64,000 nt of DNA from Comamonas testosteroni TK102 (GTDB lineage: Bacteria; Pseudomonadota; Gammaproteobacteria; Burkholderiales; Burkholderiaceae_C), in contig NZ_CP006704.1 of the NCBI RefSeq assembly GCF_000739375.1, forward strand, positions 5,952,001-6,016,000. Reading direction: 5' to 3'. The notes beneath the pieces were generated by a model that was given only the letters and a program-made list of their open reading frames with translations, was not told where the DNA came from and searched no databases. Below, in pieces: positions 1 through 9,931 of the stretch. Every line of letters starts with the position of its first letter. Position 1 is the stretch's first letter. The position numbers were made by a program, and so were the translations under genes.

Positions 1-1701
1 GACTTCCGCAGAAATGCCGGCGCCGCAGTCCATGATGGAAAATTCTACCCAACGCGCGCCAAGACCGTCAGAACTGCGCCTGACCGTCAGGGTCAGCACC
101 CTGTCCTTGAACGCAGGCTGGTCCATGGCCTGCATGCCGTTGCGCGCCAGATTGAGCAGCACCTGCTCGACCATGGTGACATCGCAGAGCACCGCCGGCA
201 GATCGGCCTCCAGATCCAGCTGCACCGAGGCATTGAGCTTGTGTGCCTGCAGATAGACCAGGGGCATGACGGCATCGATCAGCTCCGCGGGCTGCACGAC
301 CTCCCTGGATTTGTCGCGCCGGCGCACGAAGTCGCGCACGCTCTTGATGACCTTGCCCGCACGATCGGCCTGAAAGCTGATGCGCTCCAGGGCCATGCGC
401 AAATCCTGCAGCTGCAGGTCCTCGGTATCAGGTTCATGTGCCAGCAGATTGAGCGAGCCCGTGGCATAGCTGGAGATGGCGGCCAGCGGCTGCGTCAGCT
501 CATGGCTGAGCATGGAGGCCATCTCGCCCACCGTCGCCAGGCGCGCCGTGGCCTGCAGACGCTCCAGCGAGGCGCGCGACATCTCCTCCATGCGGCGCTG
601 CTCGCTGATGTCGATGAAGGCGCTCATCCAGCCCGTGTGCTGGCCCTGGGCGGTGATCAGAGGCGCCTCGAAAATCAGCACCGGAAAGCGCGAGCCGTCC
701 TTGCGCATGAACACGCTCTCGTGGCCCTGGCGCGGCGTGGGCAGCAGGCCGGCAAGGCGCTGATCGCGCCGGCTCACATATTCCTGGGCCAGCTCGGGCG
801 GCCAGTAAGGCGCCACATTGAGGCCCAGCAGCTCCTGCGCGCTGAAGCCCACCATATTGCAAAAGGCCGGGTTCACATAGGTGATGCGCCCCTGGAGATC
901 GCGGGCACGCATCCCCGTGACCAGGGAATCTTCCATGGCCTTGCGAAAGGCCAGCGCATCGCCCAGATCGCGTTCCGCGCGCAGGCGACGGCGGTTGTCG
1001 CGCACCAGCACAACCAACACCGTCACGAGCGCGATCGACATGCCGGTCACCAGCGCCGTCATCACATTGGGAAAGACGCTGGGCGCGTGATGCCAGCTGT
1101 CCATGCGCAGCACCAGGGTGTTGCCGGGCAGGTCCAGCAGCTGCTGGGCCGTGAACATGCGCGAGCCGCGCCAGGCCGCCCCCACCATGGCCAGACGCGT
1201 GCCGTCCGGCTCGGTGAACGACACCTCCTGGGTGCGCGGCAGGGACTTGCCCGAATGCAGCTCGGGCAAATGGCTTTCGTCTTCGACCAGCAGGGTGCGA
1301 TAAGGCGTCTCGGCATGCTCGATGAGGCGCATGTTTTCGCCCCGCCACTCGATACGCATCAGGTCACGGCGCTGCTGCAGCAGCTCGGTCGCGTGCTCGC
1401 GCCATGCCGAGTGCTTGCCGCTGTAGGCGCTCAGCGCCAGCAGATCCTGCAGATTGCGGCCCAGCGCCGCACGGATATCGCCGACGGCATTGGCGGTATC
1501 GCGCTCCAGCTTTTCCTGCACCTGGGATGCTTCATAGCGTCCGGCCAGCCAGACCATGGTGACCAGCATGCTGACCACCAGTGCCACCAGCAAGGTCCAT
1601 AGGGACCAGCGCTTCCAGGCCATGCGCCAGCGTCGCCAGGGCCAATGGGCAGGATGGTCCTCGGGCAGTTCGTCAAGAGCAGTATTCAGCGGTTCAGTCA
1701 C
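1..1701 (-). CDS. PAS-domain sensor histidine kinase (3' end outside window)
   Basis: Membrane-bound two-component sensor kinase. I translated this frame by hand; it is open from a GTG at 1701 to the window edge, so the C-terminus is missing. Order of parts: a transmembrane segment near residues 30-50, an extracytoplasmic stretch, a second transmembrane segment near residue 210-230, a PAS domain (about 250-370, with DLQGRITYVNPAFC), a dimerisation/phosphoacceptor helix with MLSHELTQPLAAI and the likely phosphorylated His at about residue 400, then the start of the ATPase domain (DCGAGIS near the edge). The phosphoacceptor sequence resembles the FixL/DctB-like class. The GTG start overlaps the stop of the upstream nitrilase gene by 4 bp, so the two are probably translated together, as the last of a yhdP-nitrilase-kinase operon. 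The cognate response regulator is not in the window and may lie to the left. Ligand unknown. Confidence 0.88.
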   Translation of the reverse strand, partial: MTEPLNTALDELPEDHPAHWPWRRWRMAWKRWSLWTLLVALVVSMLVTMVWLAGRYEASQVQEKLERDTANAVGDIRAALGRNLQDLLALSAYSGKHSAWREHATELLQQRRDLMRIEWRGENMRLIEHAETPYRTLLVEDESHLPELHSGKSLPRTQEVSFTEPDGTRLAMVGAAWRGSRMFTAQQLLDLPGNTLVLRMDSWHHAPSVFPNVMTALVTGMSIALVTVLVVLVRDNRRRLRAERDLGDALAFRKAMEDSLVTGMRARDLQGRITYVNPAFCNMVGFSAQELLGLNVAPYWPPELAQEYVSRRDQRLAGLLPTPRQGHESVFMRKDGSRFPVLIFEAPLITAQGQHTGWMSAFIDISEQRRMEEMSRASLERLQATARLATVGEMASMLSHELTQPLAAISSYATGSLNLLAHEPDTEDLQLQDLRMALERISFQADRAGKVIKSVRDFVRRRDKSREVVQPAELIDAVMPLVYLQAHKLNASVQLDLEADLPAVLCDVTMVEQVLLNLARNGMQAMDQPAFKDRVLTLTVRRSSDGLGARWVEFSIMDCGAGISAEV

Positions 1702-2513
1702 AGCACACGATGGGTCAAGGCCGGCAATTGCTGGCGCACTTGCAGCAAGCGGTCACGGTTGAGCTCGCCCGCCACCACGCCGGTGCCGCTGGCCTGCAGG
1801 CCCTGCACCTCGCCCCAGGGGTCGATCAGCAGGCTGTGGCCCCAGGTACGGCGGCCGTTTTCATGCACGCCGCCCTGGCCGGGCGCCAGCACATAGGCCA
1901 GGTTCTCTATCGCCCGCGCCCGCAGCAGCACCTCCCAGTGCGCCTGGCCCGTGGTGTAGGTGAAGGCACTGGGCACCAGCAGCAGGTCAGCGCCCTGGGC
2001 ACTGAGCGCGCGGTACAGCTCGGGAAAGCGAAGGTCGTAGCAGATGCTCAGGCCCATGCGCCAACGGGTGCCGTCTCTGGCCTGTATGTCGCAGACCACG
2101 GGCTGGCTGCCCGCCTGCACCACGGCGGCCTCGGTATAGCTCTCGCGCCCATTGTCGAACTGAAAGAGGTGGATCTTGTCGTAGCGGGCCACGCACTCGC
2201 CGTCGGGGGAATAGACCAGACTGGTATTGAGCACATGGCTGTCGTCAGCCGCCTGCAGCGGCAGCGTGCCCGCCACCACCCACAGCTGGAGCTGCCTGGC
2301 GGCTCCGGCCATGAAGTCCTGGATCGGCCCCTGGCCGAAGGCCTCGCGGTAGGCCAGCTTGTCGGTGTCCCTGGCGCCCATGGCGCAGAAATACTCGGGC
2401 AGCACCACCAGCTCCGCACCCAGGGCGGCGGCCTGCTGCATCAGGCTGCGCGCCTGCGCCAGATTGGCGGCGACATCCTGACCCGAGACCATTTGTAGAG
2501 CGGCAATCTTCAT
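1698..2513 (-). CDS. Carbon-nitrogen hydrolase, nitrilase superfamily (Nit/omega-amidase-like)
   Basis: A 271-residue cytoplasmic amidohydrolase that should cleave a C-N bond in a small amide. The Glu-Lys-Cys triad of the nitrilase superfamily is visible: Glu in VVLPEYF (about residue 41), Lys in RYDKIHLF (about 116) and Cys in SICYDLRFPELYR (about 157). The short single-domain length and the RFPELYR sequence fit the Nit1/Nit2 branch, whose members deaminate damaged glutathione or alpha-keto acid omega-amides; the exact substrate cannot be read. It starts 4 bp inside the 3' end of yhdP (ATGA overlap) and its stop overlaps the GTG of the sensor kinase, so all three genes share one leftward operon. 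Nitrilase genes downstream of yhdP are common in beta- and gammaproteobacteria. Confidence 0.9.
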   Translation of the reverse strand: MKIAALQMVSGQDVAANLAQARSLMQQAAALGAELVVLPEYFCAMGARDTDKLAYREAFGQGPIQDFMAGAARQLQLWVVAGTLPLQAADDSHVLNTSLVYSPDGECVARYDKIHLFQFDNGRESYTEAAVVQAGSQPVVCDIQARDGTRWRMGLSICYDLRFPELYRALSAQGADLLLVPSAFTYTTGQAHWEVLLRARAIENLAYVLAPGQGGVHENGRRTWGHSLLIDPWGEVQGLQASGTGVVAGELNRDRLLQVRQQLPALTHRVL

Positions 2514-5500
2514 GGCTTCTCCTGTGAGCCTGTAGCGCCAGCGGGCTGCTTGCCGGCATCGTCGGCACCGGTCTTGGGCACGCTGCGTCTGGGCAGCTCG
2601 GTCACTTGCGGATCTTCCCAGCTGCCGTGGATATGGAACTCCTTGGTCGTGGCCGCAATCAGCGGGCCACGCAGAATCATCTGGGCCAGAAAGCTGCTCA
2701 GCCCCACCACGGGGTTGATGGCCGTGGCGACCAGGGAGGCGGACAGGGCGTTGATCTCCGGCACCACCACCACATGCAGGTCCTGGGTTTCCTTGTCGAT
2801 ATCGGCAGAGCCCTCCATCAGCACGGCTGCGTTCACGCCCTTCATCTGCATGTTATTCGTCTTGGCAATGCCGCGCTCTATGGTGACATCGCCTCGCATG
2901 AAGTCGAACGAGAAGCCGTTGCGGAACACGTCGCGGAAATCCAGCGTCAATCGCCTGGGCAGGGACTGCAGGCTGAGCACGCCCAGCAGCTTGGCCAGGC
3001 CCGGCTCGGCCTTGAGAAACTGGCCTTTTTGCACCTCCAGGTGCACGGCGCCGGACATGGTCTTGAACCCCGGCGTCACGGGCGATCCGGTCCAGCCGAT
3101 CTCCCCCTGCAGCTCGCCCTGGCCATTGGCGACCACGCCGGGCATGTCGAAGCGATTGAGCAGCTTGCCCACATCGCGCAGATGGAGCTGGAACTGCAGC
3201 TGGGTCTGGCCCGGGTGCTTCTGGTCGCCGGAGCGCAGCGCCCAGGAGCCCTGCGCCGTCAAGGTCGCCTCGGGTGTGCTGATATTGAAGCGCGACAGCT
3301 GCCATTCGCGCTTGCCCACGCCGAGGGACAGCCCGTGGTTGCGCGCCACCACATCCAGCTTGCCCAGCGAACGCTTGCCCAACTGAAAGTCGTCCACACT
3401 GACCTGCAGTGCCGGCAGCTCGCGCAAATCGCTGCTCTGGGCGGCCGCCGCCTCCACGCCCTCGTCCGGGCCGTCGGGAATGCTCAGACGCGAGAGCTTG
3501 GCGATGACCAGGCCGCCAGGCTCCTGCGCACTGGCCTCGCGATATTCAATGCGCCCGGCCAGCTCGCGCGCCTGGATCTGGTTGCTCCAGATCTTGTTGG
3601 CATGGCTGAGCTGCAGGGATACATCGTGCAGCGAGCGGCCATGGAGCTTGACCTCGCGTGCCTTGAGCGCCAGTTGCTGAGGCACAAACTGACGCCAGCT
3701 CTCTTCCTCGGCAACGGGGCCATCGGCAGCGCTCGCTTCGCCCTCGGGCCACAGCCTCCCCCAGGCATCCAGATCCAGCACCGGCAGCTGCACCCTGGCC
3801 TGCAGACCCGCAGGCGGCAATGCGGCTTCCGCCTTGCCCGACTCCACCAGCTCCAGGCTGCCGCGCGTGATGCGGGCCTGTGCCCCGCTGATATCGCGCT
3901 CCAGCAGGGCTGCGGCCTGATTGCCCCATTGCACGCTGAGCTGGTCGGTCAGCGGCTTGGCCACAGCGGGCACAGTGCGGTTGACGCGCAAGGCCAGGAA
4001 GCTGTCGGCCGCCTTGCCCAAGGGCGCCGGCAGCATGACCGCCATGCCCTGCAGCTCGGACTGCAGGCTGATTTCCGGCACGCTGTGCAACACCTTGATC
4101 TGCAGGCCATAGCGTGCCTGGCCCTGCAGATGCTTGCCCAGAGCCGCCAGCTCGCTCATCTCCTTGGCGTCACGCAGGCCCTGGGCCGTGGCCATGCCGT
4201 CCACGCGCAGCTGGACCGGAGCCGTGGCGGCATCGGCACCGGGCTTCATGCCGCCCTCGATGCGCACGTCACCGCCCAGCGCTCTGGCCTGCACGCCCGA
4301 GAGCTGAAAGCCGGTTTCCGAGAACTGAACATTGCCGCGCAACTGGCTGAGCGCGGGCACCTCGGGCATCAGCTGCAGCGTATTGCCCGACAGCGCCACT
4401 TCTCCCTGTACCTTGCTGCGCTCCATGTGCAGGGTGGGCAGATGCAGCTTGAGGCTGAGCTTGGCATTGCCCGTGGCCCGGCTGCTATCCAGCACATGAG
4501 CGGTCAGCGCAGACAGTGCGGAGCCTTGCACCAGGTTCAGCATATCGCCCAGGGCACCATGGGCCTTGGCGTTGACCTCCACCTCGGTCTGGTTCCAGTC
4601 GGCCACGCCGGCCTGCGCTTCATCGACAACGATGGCGGTATGACCCAGAAAGCCCTTGGCCTTGCGCACCTGCATGGAGTTGCGGTCGAACACCAGCTCG
4701 CCCGAAAGCCTGGTCAGCGGCGGCCAGGGCTTTTCGCCAGGACTGAGCAGATAGCCGGGCACGAACTGGTAGTTCACGTCCTGCACCTGGGCGCTGATGT
4801 GGAACTCGCCCTTGCCCGGCTTTTCAAACGGCACATGCTCGAGTTCGCCCTTGACACGGAAGTTCACCGCACTGGCCTGGCCCGTGGTGATGGCCTCGCG
4901 CACATAGCGCAGCGCATCGCTGCCCAGGTCCTGGGGCAGATAGCGATAAATGCGCTCACCCTTGGCACGGCTGAGCTGGCCCTGCAGATCCAGCAGCCCC
5001 GGAAAACGCGGCTGGTCCTTGGTCCCGGCCCCGGACTGCCAGCTGGCCTGGGCCTGGCCGGCCGTGTCTTCATTGGCAAAGCGCAGCCGGGGCACCTGCA
5101 CCTTGATGGTCTGGCCCTTGTCCAGCAGCTGCCAGCGCACCAGGCTGTCGAGCTGATCGAAAGGGATATCAGGGTCTTCAAACACCCCGGGGAAGCTCAG
5201 CATGGCCTGATTGACTCCCGGCGTCTTGGTCAGCGTGGCCTCGCCGCTGTCCTGGTCCAGGGTGAACTTGCCGCTCAAGCCCCGTACGCCGGGAATGCCT
5301 ATGCTGTGGGGGCCCTCCTCCGAGGCCTGGGAACGCAAGCCCAGCTGCTCGAACCGCCCCGAGGCCTTGTACTGCGCCAGCTGCTGCAGAGGTCCGCGCC
5401 AGGACAGCTTGAGATCGCTCAGCTGTCCTGCCGGCGCCAGCGCCCTGAGCTGGCTCTGAGCGGTTGGCGGCAGGGGCAGGCGCTGCAGCATCTGCGCCGC

Positions 5501-6622
5501 AATGGCCAGGTCGATGCCATCGGCCTGAACATCACCATGTTCGCCCTGGCTACCTTGCTCGGAAGCGCCGGTCGGCACATAGCGCAGGCTGAAGTCTCCT
5601 CTTGGCCAGTTCAGCCCGTCGTCGGCCGTGAACTGCAGTCCCTGGACGGAAAACTGGTAGCCGTTCTGATTCTTGGCCCGCAAACGCCCTCTCAAGGCCT
5701 GCAGAGCCAGGGGCTCGGGTCGGTCCCGCCATTGCAGCTGCAGCGCCTGTACCGCGACATCGGCCACCGCGCCCACGGGCTGGCCGTGCTCCACATCCAG
5801 CCAGGCCCTGACCGAGCCCTTGCCCTGTTGCAGCTTCCAGTCCTGCGGGCCCAGATACTGGCCCAGATGCGACAGGTCGATATGCGTGAAGTCCAGATAG
5901 GCCTGTCCGCTCCAGCGCTCCAGACGCCCTTCATGGACCGACAGCAACGGCTCCTTGAAGTTGCCCATGACCGTGAAGCGCTGGCCCCAGCCCTGCGGCG
6001 GCGTGGCATCCAGCCGCAGGGAGTGATGCCAGCGCTTGTTGCGCAGCACCAGATCCACATCCTGCAGTTGCAAAGGCGCGGCATTGCGCAGCTCGTCCAC
6101 CCACTGCAGCTTGCCGCCTCGGATGGCGATTTCGGGCTGGGAGAAGATCCAGTCGGAGTCGCCCCCCTGCCCCGGGTCGGATGACACGGCAATGCCGGCC
6201 ACAAAGATCTGGCCGTCTGTATCGCGTCGAACCGTCAGATCCGGCCCTTCAAGGTATATCTGCTCCACGCCCAGGGTCATCAGCGAATGGGCAGAGACCG
6301 CCACCACCACCTTGGGCAGCAGCAAGGCCTCACTCTTGTTCGCAGGGTCATGCAGGACTACGTCGCCCAGCTCGAAAGTTGGTACCAGACCCGATCGGTA
6401 CGCATGCAGCCGGCCTATGGAAACCGGTACACCCAGGCTGCGTGAGGCCAGGGATTCCAGCTCAGGGCGCCACTGTTCGATTCGCGGCACAATCCAGAAA
6501 TGGAGCACCCCCCACACGGTGGCCAGCAGCAGCCACAGGCTCAGGACCAGTCCCAGAGACCACCGTGCCAAGCTGGCCAGCCTATGAATTTGGCGAGTTG
6601 GAAGTGGTTTCGGTTCGATCAT
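2510..6622 (-). CDS. yhdP: YhdP family AsmA-like protein
   Basis: A very long (about 1370 residue) inner-membrane-anchored protein of the AsmA-like/DUF3971 family. Known members (YhdP, TamB, YdbH) form long grooved bridges across the periplasm and carry phospholipids to the outer membrane. One N-terminal transmembrane segment (LVLSLWLLLATVWGVLHFW) is followed by a long beta-rich periplasmic body and an AsmA-like C-terminal part (AKTNNMQMKGVNAAVLMEG, then AINPVVGLSSFLAQ near the end). I chose the ATG at 6622 (MIEPKPLP); an in-frame GTG at 6682 would add 20 residues but neither has a clear ribosome site. First gene of the leftward operon, divergent from glnE, the usual arrangement in Burkholderiales. 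Confidence 0.9.
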   Translation of the reverse strand: MIEPKPLPTRQIHRLASLARWSLGLVLSLWLLLATVWGVLHFWIVPRIEQWRPELESLASRSLGVPVSIGRLHAYRSGLVPTFELGDVVLHDPANKSEALLLPKVVVAVSAHSLMTLGVEQIYLEGPDLTVRRDTDGQIFVAGIAVSSDPGQGGDSDWIFSQPEIAIRGGKLQWVDELRNAAPLQLQDVDLVLRNKRWHHSLRLDATPPQGWGQRFTVMGNFKEPLLSVHEGRLERWSGQAYLDFTHIDLSHLGQYLGPQDWKLQQGKGSVRAWLDVEHGQPVGAVADVAVQALQLQWRDRPEPLALQALRGRLRAKNQNGYQFSVQGLQFTADDGLNWPRGDFSLRYVPTGASEQGSQGEHGDVQADGIDLAIAAQMLQRLPLPPTAQSQLRALAPAGQLSDLKLSWRGPLQQLAQYKASGRFEQLGLRSQASEEGPHSIGIPGVRGLSGKFTLDQDSGEATLTKTPGVNQAMLSFPGVFEDPDIPFDQLDSLVRWQLLDKGQTIKVQVPRLRFANEDTAGQAQASWQSGAGTKDQPRFPGLLDLQGQLSRAKGERIYRYLPQDLGSDALRYVREAITTGQASAVNFRVKGELEHVPFEKPGKGEFHISAQVQDVNYQFVPGYLLSPGEKPWPPLTRLSGELVFDRNSMQVRKAKGFLGHTAIVVDEAQAGVADWNQTEVEVNAKAHGALGDMLNLVQGSALSALTAHVLDSSRATGNAKLSLKLHLPTLHMERSKVQGEVALSGNTLQLMPEVPALSQLRGNVQFSETGFQLSGVQARALGGDVRIEGGMKPGADAATAPVQLRVDGMATAQGLRDAKEMSELAALGKHLQGQARYGLQIKVLHSVPEISLQSELQGMAVMLPAPLGKAADSFLALRVNRTVPAVAKPLTDQLSVQWGNQAAALLERDISGAQARITRGSLELVESGKAEAALPPAGLQARVQLPVLDLDAWGRLWPEGEASAADGPVAEEESWRQFVPQQLALKAREVKLHGRSLHDVSLQLSHANKIWSNQIQARELAGRIEYREASAQEPGGLVIAKLSRLSIPDGPDEGVEAAAAQSSDLRELPALQVSVDDFQLGKRSLGKLDVVARNHGLSLGVGKREWQLSRFNISTPEATLTAQGSWALRSGDQKHPGQTQLQFQLHLRDVGKLLNRFDMPGVVANGQGELQGEIGWTGSPVTPGFKTMSGAVHLEVQKGQFLKAEPGLAKLLGVLSLQSLPRRLTLDFRDVFRNGFSFDFMRGDVTIERGIAKTNNMQMKGVNAAVLMEGSADIDKETQDLHVVVVPEINALSASLVATAINPVVGLSSFLAQMILRGPLIAATTKEFHIHGSWEDPQVTELPRRSVPKTGADDAGKQPAGATGSQEKP

Positions 6623-6733
6623 CGGTGGCCTAGCAATGGCAGGAATTATGACCGGCGCCCCCGTGCGCGTTTCGGTAACCACACGTTGCCGAGCTGATTA
6701 CCTGCCTGCCTGACACCATTTTTTACGGTCCGC

Positions 6734-9538
6734 ATGCAGTCCCCAGAGCAAGCAATGGCAGAAAACGCCCTCAATGTTCCTTCCCCGGCCCAGTACTCGC
6801 GCTTTGTGCAGCGCCTTCACCGCCGTTACGAGAACTGGTTTGACGCCTTGCCGCCGGGAGCCCCCGACCGGGCCCTGATGGAGCAGGCCCTGGGCACGCT
6901 GCAGTCGCGTGGCCTGGACCTCTCTGCGGCACTGCGCGTGCTGCGCCAGCTGGTGATGGAGCGCATCATCGTTCTGGACTGCGAACAGCAGGCACCTCTC
7001 GCCGTGGTGACCAAGGCCGTCACCGAGCTGGCCGAGCTGGCCCTGGACCGTGCCTGCACCCAGGTGCGCGCCGAACTCGACAGCCGGCATGGTGCGCCTC
7101 AAGGCCCTGCCGGCCAGGAAGTCCAGTTCTGGGTCATAGGCATGGGCAAGCTTGGCGCCCGCGAGCTCAATGTCTCCAGCGACATCGACCTGATCTACGT
7201 CTACGAACATGACGGCGACACCCAGGGCAAGGCCGACGGGCGCGGCGTGATCTCCAACCACGAATACTTCGGCCGTGCCGTCAAAGGCATCTTCAGCCTG
7301 ATCGGCGACACCACCGAACACGGCTTTGTCTTTCGCGTCGACCTGGCCCTGCGGCCCAACGGTAATTCAGGCGCCCCCGCCGTTTCGCTGTCCTCGCTGG
7401 AGGAATATCTGCAGATTCATGGCCGCGAGTGGGAGCGCTTTGCCTGGCTCAAGAGCCGCATCGTGGCGCCGCTGGCCGATATCCAGACCCCCAACGTCCA
7501 GGCTCTGCGCAGCGTGGTGCTGCCTTTTGTGTTCCGCCGCTATCTGGACTATGCGGTGTTCGACTCACTGCGCAGCCTGCACCGTCAGATCCGCGACCAT
7601 GCGTCCAAGCGCAGCGCGGGCCACCCCGAACGCGCCAACGACGTCAAGCTCTCGCGCGGCGGCATCCGCGAGATCGAATTCATCGTGCAGCTGCTGCAGG
7701 TGGTGCGCGGCGGCCAGTTCCCCGAGCTGCGGCGCCGCCCTACGCTAGAAGCCCTGCAGCGCCTGGTGCAGGCCAATTTGATGAGCGCCGAGATTGCCGA
7801 CGCCCTGAGCCGCGCCTACATCTTCTTGCGCCAGGTGGAGCACCGCATCCAGTACCTGGACGACCAGCAGACCCATGTGCTGCCCACGCGCGACGATGAT
7901 CTGCTGTGGATTGCCCGTACCCTGGGCTATGCCGATGCCTGCGGCTTTCTGCACCAGCTGGACGAGCACCGCGAACTGGTGGCGCAGGAGTTCGACACCT
8001 TGCTGGGCGGAGACTCCCAGCAGTGCAGCAACGGCCATTGCAATGCCGCCAAGGCGGCGGCAGGTGGTCCGCCCACGCCACGCGACATCGAGGAGCTGAT
8101 CGAGGCCCTGCCGCCGTCACTGGCCGGCCAGGTCGCGGACTGGCGCAGCAACACCCGCATCAACGGCCTGCGTGACGAGGCCCGTGCGCGCTTGTTCAGG
8201 CTGGTGGAACGCACCGCGCAATGGGTGGAAAGCGGCCAGTCCGGCGAGGAAGCAGCCAAGCGTTTTCTGCAATGGCTGGAGCCTCTGCTGCGCCGCGAAA
8301 GCTACCTCGCGCTGCTGCTGGAACGGCCGGCGGTTCATGAAAGACTGCTGCATCTGCTCGGAGCGGCGCGCTGGCCTGCGCGCTATCTGCAGCAACACCC
8401 CGGCGTGATCGACGAGCTGGCCAGCGATGCCATTCTCAAGGAACGCTTTGTCGCAGCAGACTTCGAGCATGAGCTGGCCATGCGTCTGGCCGCCCTGCAA
8501 TCCACGGGCGAAGACGACGACGAAACCCTGCTCAATCTGCTGCGCCGCGCCCACCATGCCGAGGTCTTCCGCACCCTGGCGCGCGATATCGAAGGCCGCA
8601 TCAGCGTAGAGCAGGTGGCCGACGACCTGAGCGCGCTGGCCGACAGCGTGCTGCGCATCACGGCCCAATGGTGCTGGAGCCGGCTCAAGAGCCGCCATCG
8701 CGATACGCCGCGCTTCGGCATCGTGGGCTACGGCAAGCTGGGCGGCAAGGAGCTGGGCTACGGCAGCGATCTGGACATCGTCTTCGTCTTCGACGACGAC
8801 GATGACCGCGCTCCCGAGATCTACGCGGCCTATGTGCGCAAGCTCATCAACTGGCTGACCGTCAAGACCGGCGAAGGCGATCTGTTCGAGATCGACACCG
8901 CGCTGCGACCCAACGGCAACTCGGGCCTGCTGGTGACCAGCTTCGAGTCCTATGCCAACTACCAGCAGCAACGCGGCAGCAATACCGCCTGGACCTGGGA
9001 GCACCAGGCCATGACGCGTGCCCGCTTTGTGCTGGGCAGCCGCGATTTTCCCTCGCCGGCAGGCATGCCCGCGACCGACCTGCACCTGCATCAGCGCTTT
9101 GATGCGGTGCGCGAAGCCGTCATCACCGCACCGCGCGATGCCGCTGCGTTGCGCAACGAGATTGAAACCATGCGTGAGCGGGTACGCGGCGCCCATCCGG
9201 TGCGCGGCGGCCTGTTCGACGTCAAGCACAGCCCCGGCGGCATGGTGGATGTGGAATTTGCCGTGCAGTACCTGGTGCTGGCCGAATCCGGTGCACACCG
9301 CGAGCTGATCGCCAACGTGGGCAATATTGCCTTGCTGCAGCGCGCCGAAGACGCGGGCCTGCTGCCCAAAGGCGTGGGCTATGAAGCCGCCAAGGCCTAC
9401 CGCGAGCTGCGTCGCCTGCAACACGTGGCGAGACTGGACGAGCGCTCCGGGCAACTGGAGCCGGAGCAGGCCCAAGTCCAGCGCGAAGCGGTACTCAAGC
9501 TCTGGACTGCGGTGTTCGTGCCCGGTACCGCAACCTAG
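6734..9538 (+). CDS. glnE: Bifunctional glutamine synthetase adenylyltransferase/deadenylase
   Basis: Controls glutamine synthetase by adding AMP to it when nitrogen is plentiful and removing it when nitrogen is scarce, under PII control. The 934-residue length is normal for GlnE. Both nucleotidyltransferase domains are present: the N-terminal deadenylase site with GMGKLGARELNVSSDIDLIY (about residues 136-155) and the C-terminal adenylyltransferase site with GYGKLGGKELGYGSDLDIVF (about 664-683), each with the metal-binding Asp-x-Asp. The regulatory helical middle lies between them. Transcribed divergently from yhdP. No intact gene follows until the IS element; the hairpin at 9838-9875 is the first good stop signal. 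Confidence 0.97.
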   Translation: MQSPEQAMAENALNVPSPAQYSRFVQRLHRRYENWFDALPPGAPDRALMEQALGTLQSRGLDLSAALRVLRQLVMERIIVLDCEQQAPLAVVTKAVTELAELALDRACTQVRAELDSRHGAPQGPAGQEVQFWVIGMGKLGARELNVSSDIDLIYVYEHDGDTQGKADGRGVISNHEYFGRAVKGIFSLIGDTTEHGFVFRVDLALRPNGNSGAPAVSLSSLEEYLQIHGREWERFAWLKSRIVAPLADIQTPNVQALRSVVLPFVFRRYLDYAVFDSLRSLHRQIRDHASKRSAGHPERANDVKLSRGGIREIEFIVQLLQVVRGGQFPELRRRPTLEALQRLVQANLMSAEIADALSRAYIFLRQVEHRIQYLDDQQTHVLPTRDDDLLWIARTLGYADACGFLHQLDEHRELVAQEFDTLLGGDSQQCSNGHCNAAKAAAGGPPTPRDIEELIEALPPSLAGQVADWRSNTRINGLRDEARARLFRLVERTAQWVESGQSGEEAAKRFLQWLEPLLRRESYLALLLERPAVHERLLHLLGAARWPARYLQQHPGVIDELASDAILKERFVAADFEHELAMRLAALQSTGEDDDETLLNLLRRAHHAEVFRTLARDIEGRISVEQVADDLSALADSVLRITAQWCWSRLKSRHRDTPRFGIVGYGKLGGKELGYGSDLDIVFVFDDDDDRAPEIYAAYVRKLINWLTVKTGEGDLFEIDTALRPNGNSGLLVTSFESYANYQQQRGSNTAWTWEHQAMTRARFVLGSRDFPSPAGMPATDLHLHQRFDAVREAVITAPRDAAALRNEIETMRERVRGAHPVRGGLFDVKHSPGGMVDVEFAVQYLVLAESGAHRELIANVGNIALLQRAEDAGLLPKGVGYEAAKAYRELRRLQHVARLDERSGQLEPEQAQVQREAVLKLWTAVFVPGTAT

Positions 9539-9837
9539 GACAGGCAATCATGTCACGGGATTGAAGATTGGTGAGCGCCCGCTTTTCATGGCACTGGCAG
9601 CATCCATCAAGATTTGCCTACAGGCATTGCCAAACTGTTACAAAAATGAAACCCACTAGGGCTGGAACTTCTGCAACAGTGTCTTATCTGATAGTCAAGT
9701 GCAATGAACTGACAGGTCTGCATTCACCAATTTCCAGTTGCGAAGCCTGTGGGTACGCCCATTGAAAAATCCCCGGAGCGCTTCTCCTCCCTCCCTCTCT
9801 TAATTCGTTTCGGGATGCTTCGCAACTTTTTTATGCC
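9539..9837. other. Intergenic stretch after glnE, no gene seen
   Basis: About 300 bases between glnE and a strong terminator. No reading frame here looks like a protein and no tRNA cloverleaf could be drawn. The stretch is more AT-rich than glnE and may hold a promoter or a short transcript ending at 9838-9875, but nothing specific can be supported. Confidence 0.4.
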
Positions 9838-9875
9838 CCAAGAAAAAGGCCACTTTCGAGTGGCCTTTTTCTTGG
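9838..9875 (+). terminator. Strong hairpin with TTCG tetraloop
   Basis: Perfect 17-bp inverted repeat (9838-9854 and 9859-9875) closed by a TTCG loop, with A and T runs inside the arms so that it can act on either strand. It lies just before the left end of the IS element, whose target duplication starts at 9876. Confidence 0.85.
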
Positions 9876-9931
9876 CTGTGACCCGTCCTGCCAGAGGTTG
9901 ACACCTTTTCTTGAAGGAAAAGGCAGGTCTC

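Noticed and set aside
241..1602. Plus-strand open frame of 453 codons at the window start
   Set aside because: Opposite the sensor kinase, whose PAS, His-box and ATPase motifs are unmistakable in the minus frame.
2606..6184. Long plus-strand open frame (1192 codons) opposite yhdP
   Set aside because: Composition is that of an antisense shadow of a high-GC gene (His/Gln/Leu/Arg-rich, no domain); yhdP on the other strand is clear.
8117..9547. Minus-strand open frame of 476 codons opposite glnE
   Set aside because: Shadow of the second catalytic half of glnE.
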